Source of the DNA: Dehalococcoidia bacterium
GTDB taxonomy: Bacteria; Chloroflexota; Dehalococcoidia; UBA2979
NCBI GenBank assembly: GCA_023228765.1
Contig: JALOAM010000188.1
Location: 1-5,425 of the forward strand
Reading direction: 5' to 3'
DNA length: 5,425 nucleotides
In this document: positions 4,579 through 5,425 of the stretch, in pieces
Layout of the letters: each line of letters starts with the position of its first letter
Position numbering within the stretch: position 1 is the first letter of the stretch
Position numbers and translations under genes: made by a program
Notes under the pieces: generated by a model
Told to the model about the DNA's origin: nothing
Database searches by the model: none
Seen by the model: only the letters and a program-made list of their open reading frames with translations

Positions 4579-5382
4579 ATGGAAGCGAGTCTGTCCGGCA
4601 GGGTTGCACTCATCACCGGAGTGAGCCGACGGCAGGGCATCGGATTCGCGATCGCGCGCCGATGCGCCGCGATGGGCGCGGACATCTTCCTCACCCACTT
4701 CCGACCGCATGATGTCGTCCAGCCCTGGGGGCCTGACGAGATCCCTGAACTTCTCGCGGAGCTTCGAAACGGGGCGCCTGAACGATCCATCGCCCACATG
4801 CACGCTGATCTCGGAGAGGCGGAGGCGTGCCGGGTGGTTGTCGACGCGGCGGTCGAGCGGTTCGGGCACGTGGACATCCTGATCTGCAACCACGCGCGTA
4901 GCGGTGGCGACGGACCGCTGATGGAGGTGGACGCTGACGCACTGGATGGGCACTGGCGGGTGAACGCTCGATCCTCGCTGCTGCTCACGCAGGCGTTCGC
5001 GCGCCAGCACGATGGGCGCCCGGGTGGCAGGGTCATCTGGATGACGTCTGGCCAGCAGATCGGGCCGATGCCCGGAGAAGTCGCCTATGCCGCGTCCAAG
5101 GCGACGCTCGCAGGGGTGGTCGCGACCGTTGCTGACGAGCTCGTGGGGACCGGCATCCTTCTGAACGCCGTCAATCCCGGGCCGGTGAACACTGGGTACC
5201 TGGACCCCGGGACTAGCCACGACCCGCCGAACCTTGAGGACGTGCGGAGGGCCTTCCCGCAGGGCAGGTTCGGCGAACCCGACGATCCCGCACGGCTCAT
5301 TGGCTGGCTGGTGTCCGATGACGGCCGATGGGTCGTTGGACAGGTGATCAACTCGGACGGCGGCTTCCGCTACATCCGTTGA
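4579..5382 (+). CDS. SDR-family NAD(P)-dependent oxidoreductase
   Basis: A 267-residue short-chain dehydrogenase/reductase, probably cytosolic, interconverting an alcohol and a carbonyl with NAD(P)(H). The Rossmann glycine motif is present in the longer form TGVSRRQGIG (13-22), as in a subgroup often annotated 3-ketoacyl-ACP reductase-like. Asp77 is the usual adenine-pocket acid. The NNAG motif is replaced by CNHARS (103-108). The catalytic set is complete: Asn129, Ser157, Tyr170 and Lys174 (YAASK), with the normal 13-residue Ser-Tyr step. NPGPVNTGY (199-207) is the nicotinamide-binding turn, and GQVINSDGGF (254-263) the usual C-terminal element. Arg42 after the second strand hints at NADPH. 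The ATG follows the coiled-coil stop by 7 bases and no clear Shine-Dalgarno sequence is seen, so expression is probably by translational coupling. Substrate is unknown. There is no fatty-acid gene nearby to support a FabG role. Confidence 0.93.
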   Translation: MEASLSGRVALITGVSRRQGIGFAIARRCAAMGADIFLTHFRPHDVVQPWGPDEIPELLAELRNGAPERSIAHMHADLGEAEACRVVVDAAVERFGHVDILICNHARSGGDGPLMEVDADALDGHWRVNARSSLLLTQAFARQHDGRPGGRVIWMTSGQQIGPMPGEVAYAASKATLAGVVATVADELVGTGILLNAVNPGPVNTGYLDPGTSHDPPNLEDVRRAFPQGRFGEPDDPARLIGWLVSDDGRWVVGQVINSDGGFRYIR

Positions 5383-5425
5383 TGGTGTGAGTGGCGACCG
5401 CCGACCTCAGACTGTGGCGGGCTTC
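5383..5425. other. Window end, no assignable feature
   Basis: No terminator hairpin is visible after the SDR stop. GTG codons at 5387 and 5391 open frames that run off the window, and the minus strand has a frame ending in a TGA within this stretch. None has enough length or a convincing ribosome binding site to be called. Confidence 0.4.

Noticed and set aside
3759..5036. Long minus-strand open frame opposite the coiled-coil and SDR genes
   Set aside because: It is a shadow of strong GC-ending codon use on the plus strand; the protein is Arg/Leu/Ala/Gly-rich without domains, while both plus-strand genes have clear features.
5387..5425. Start of another plus-strand gene at GTG 5387 or 5391
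   Set aside because: Only a dozen codons are visible and no clear ribosome binding site is present; a minus-strand gene ending here is just as possible.

Overview
The window is very GC-rich DNA with dense coding, GC-ending codons, Shine-Dalgarno-type starts and some GTG starts. This points to a high-GC bacterium. The Pro/Thr/Ala stalk on the secreted serine hydrolase and the form of the SDR gene fit a Chloroflexota member (Dehalococcoidia or Thermomicrobia-like). That is a family-resemblance guess; an actinobacterium cannot be excluded from sequence alone. No tRNA, rRNA, CRISPR array, insertion sequence or phage gene is visible.

Layout, left to right. (1) A minus-strand RidA/YjgF-family gene (28-411). 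(2) A divergent plus-strand small membrane protein of the YrdB/DUF2568 type (685-1119). (3) Converging on it with an 11-base gap, a minus-strand dapA (1131-2048); a hairpin lies over the gene junction. (4) A divergent 321-base intergenic region (2049-2369) with a dapA -10 box, an inverted repeat, a -35-like element and a hairpin against the next ribosome binding site. (5) A plus-strand reading frame (2370-4571) that encodes two unlike modules without a stop between them. The first is a secreted, membrane-anchored class A beta-lactamase-like serine hydrolase. The second is a soluble coiled-coil protein with its own credible start at 3696. (6) An SDR oxidoreductase (4579-5382) starting 7 bases after the coiled-coil stop, so probably translated from the same message. 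The last 43 bases hold no gene that can be assigned.

How they may work together: dapA makes the lysine/diaminopimelate precursor used in peptidoglycan, and the serine hydrolase belongs to a superfamily acting on peptidoglycan or beta-lactams. A cell-envelope link across the divergent promoter region is possible but only inferred. The most unusual point is the serine hydrolase/coiled-coil junction. The reading frame stays open, but about 125 bases there have the codon make-up of an intergenic spacer, with two back-to-back hairpins and a ribosome binding site. It is therefore either a recent or accidental fusion, a frameshift near the end of the first gene, or a real transmembrane fusion with an intracellular coiled-coil. 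I see no clear evidence of a wholly new multi-gene system.
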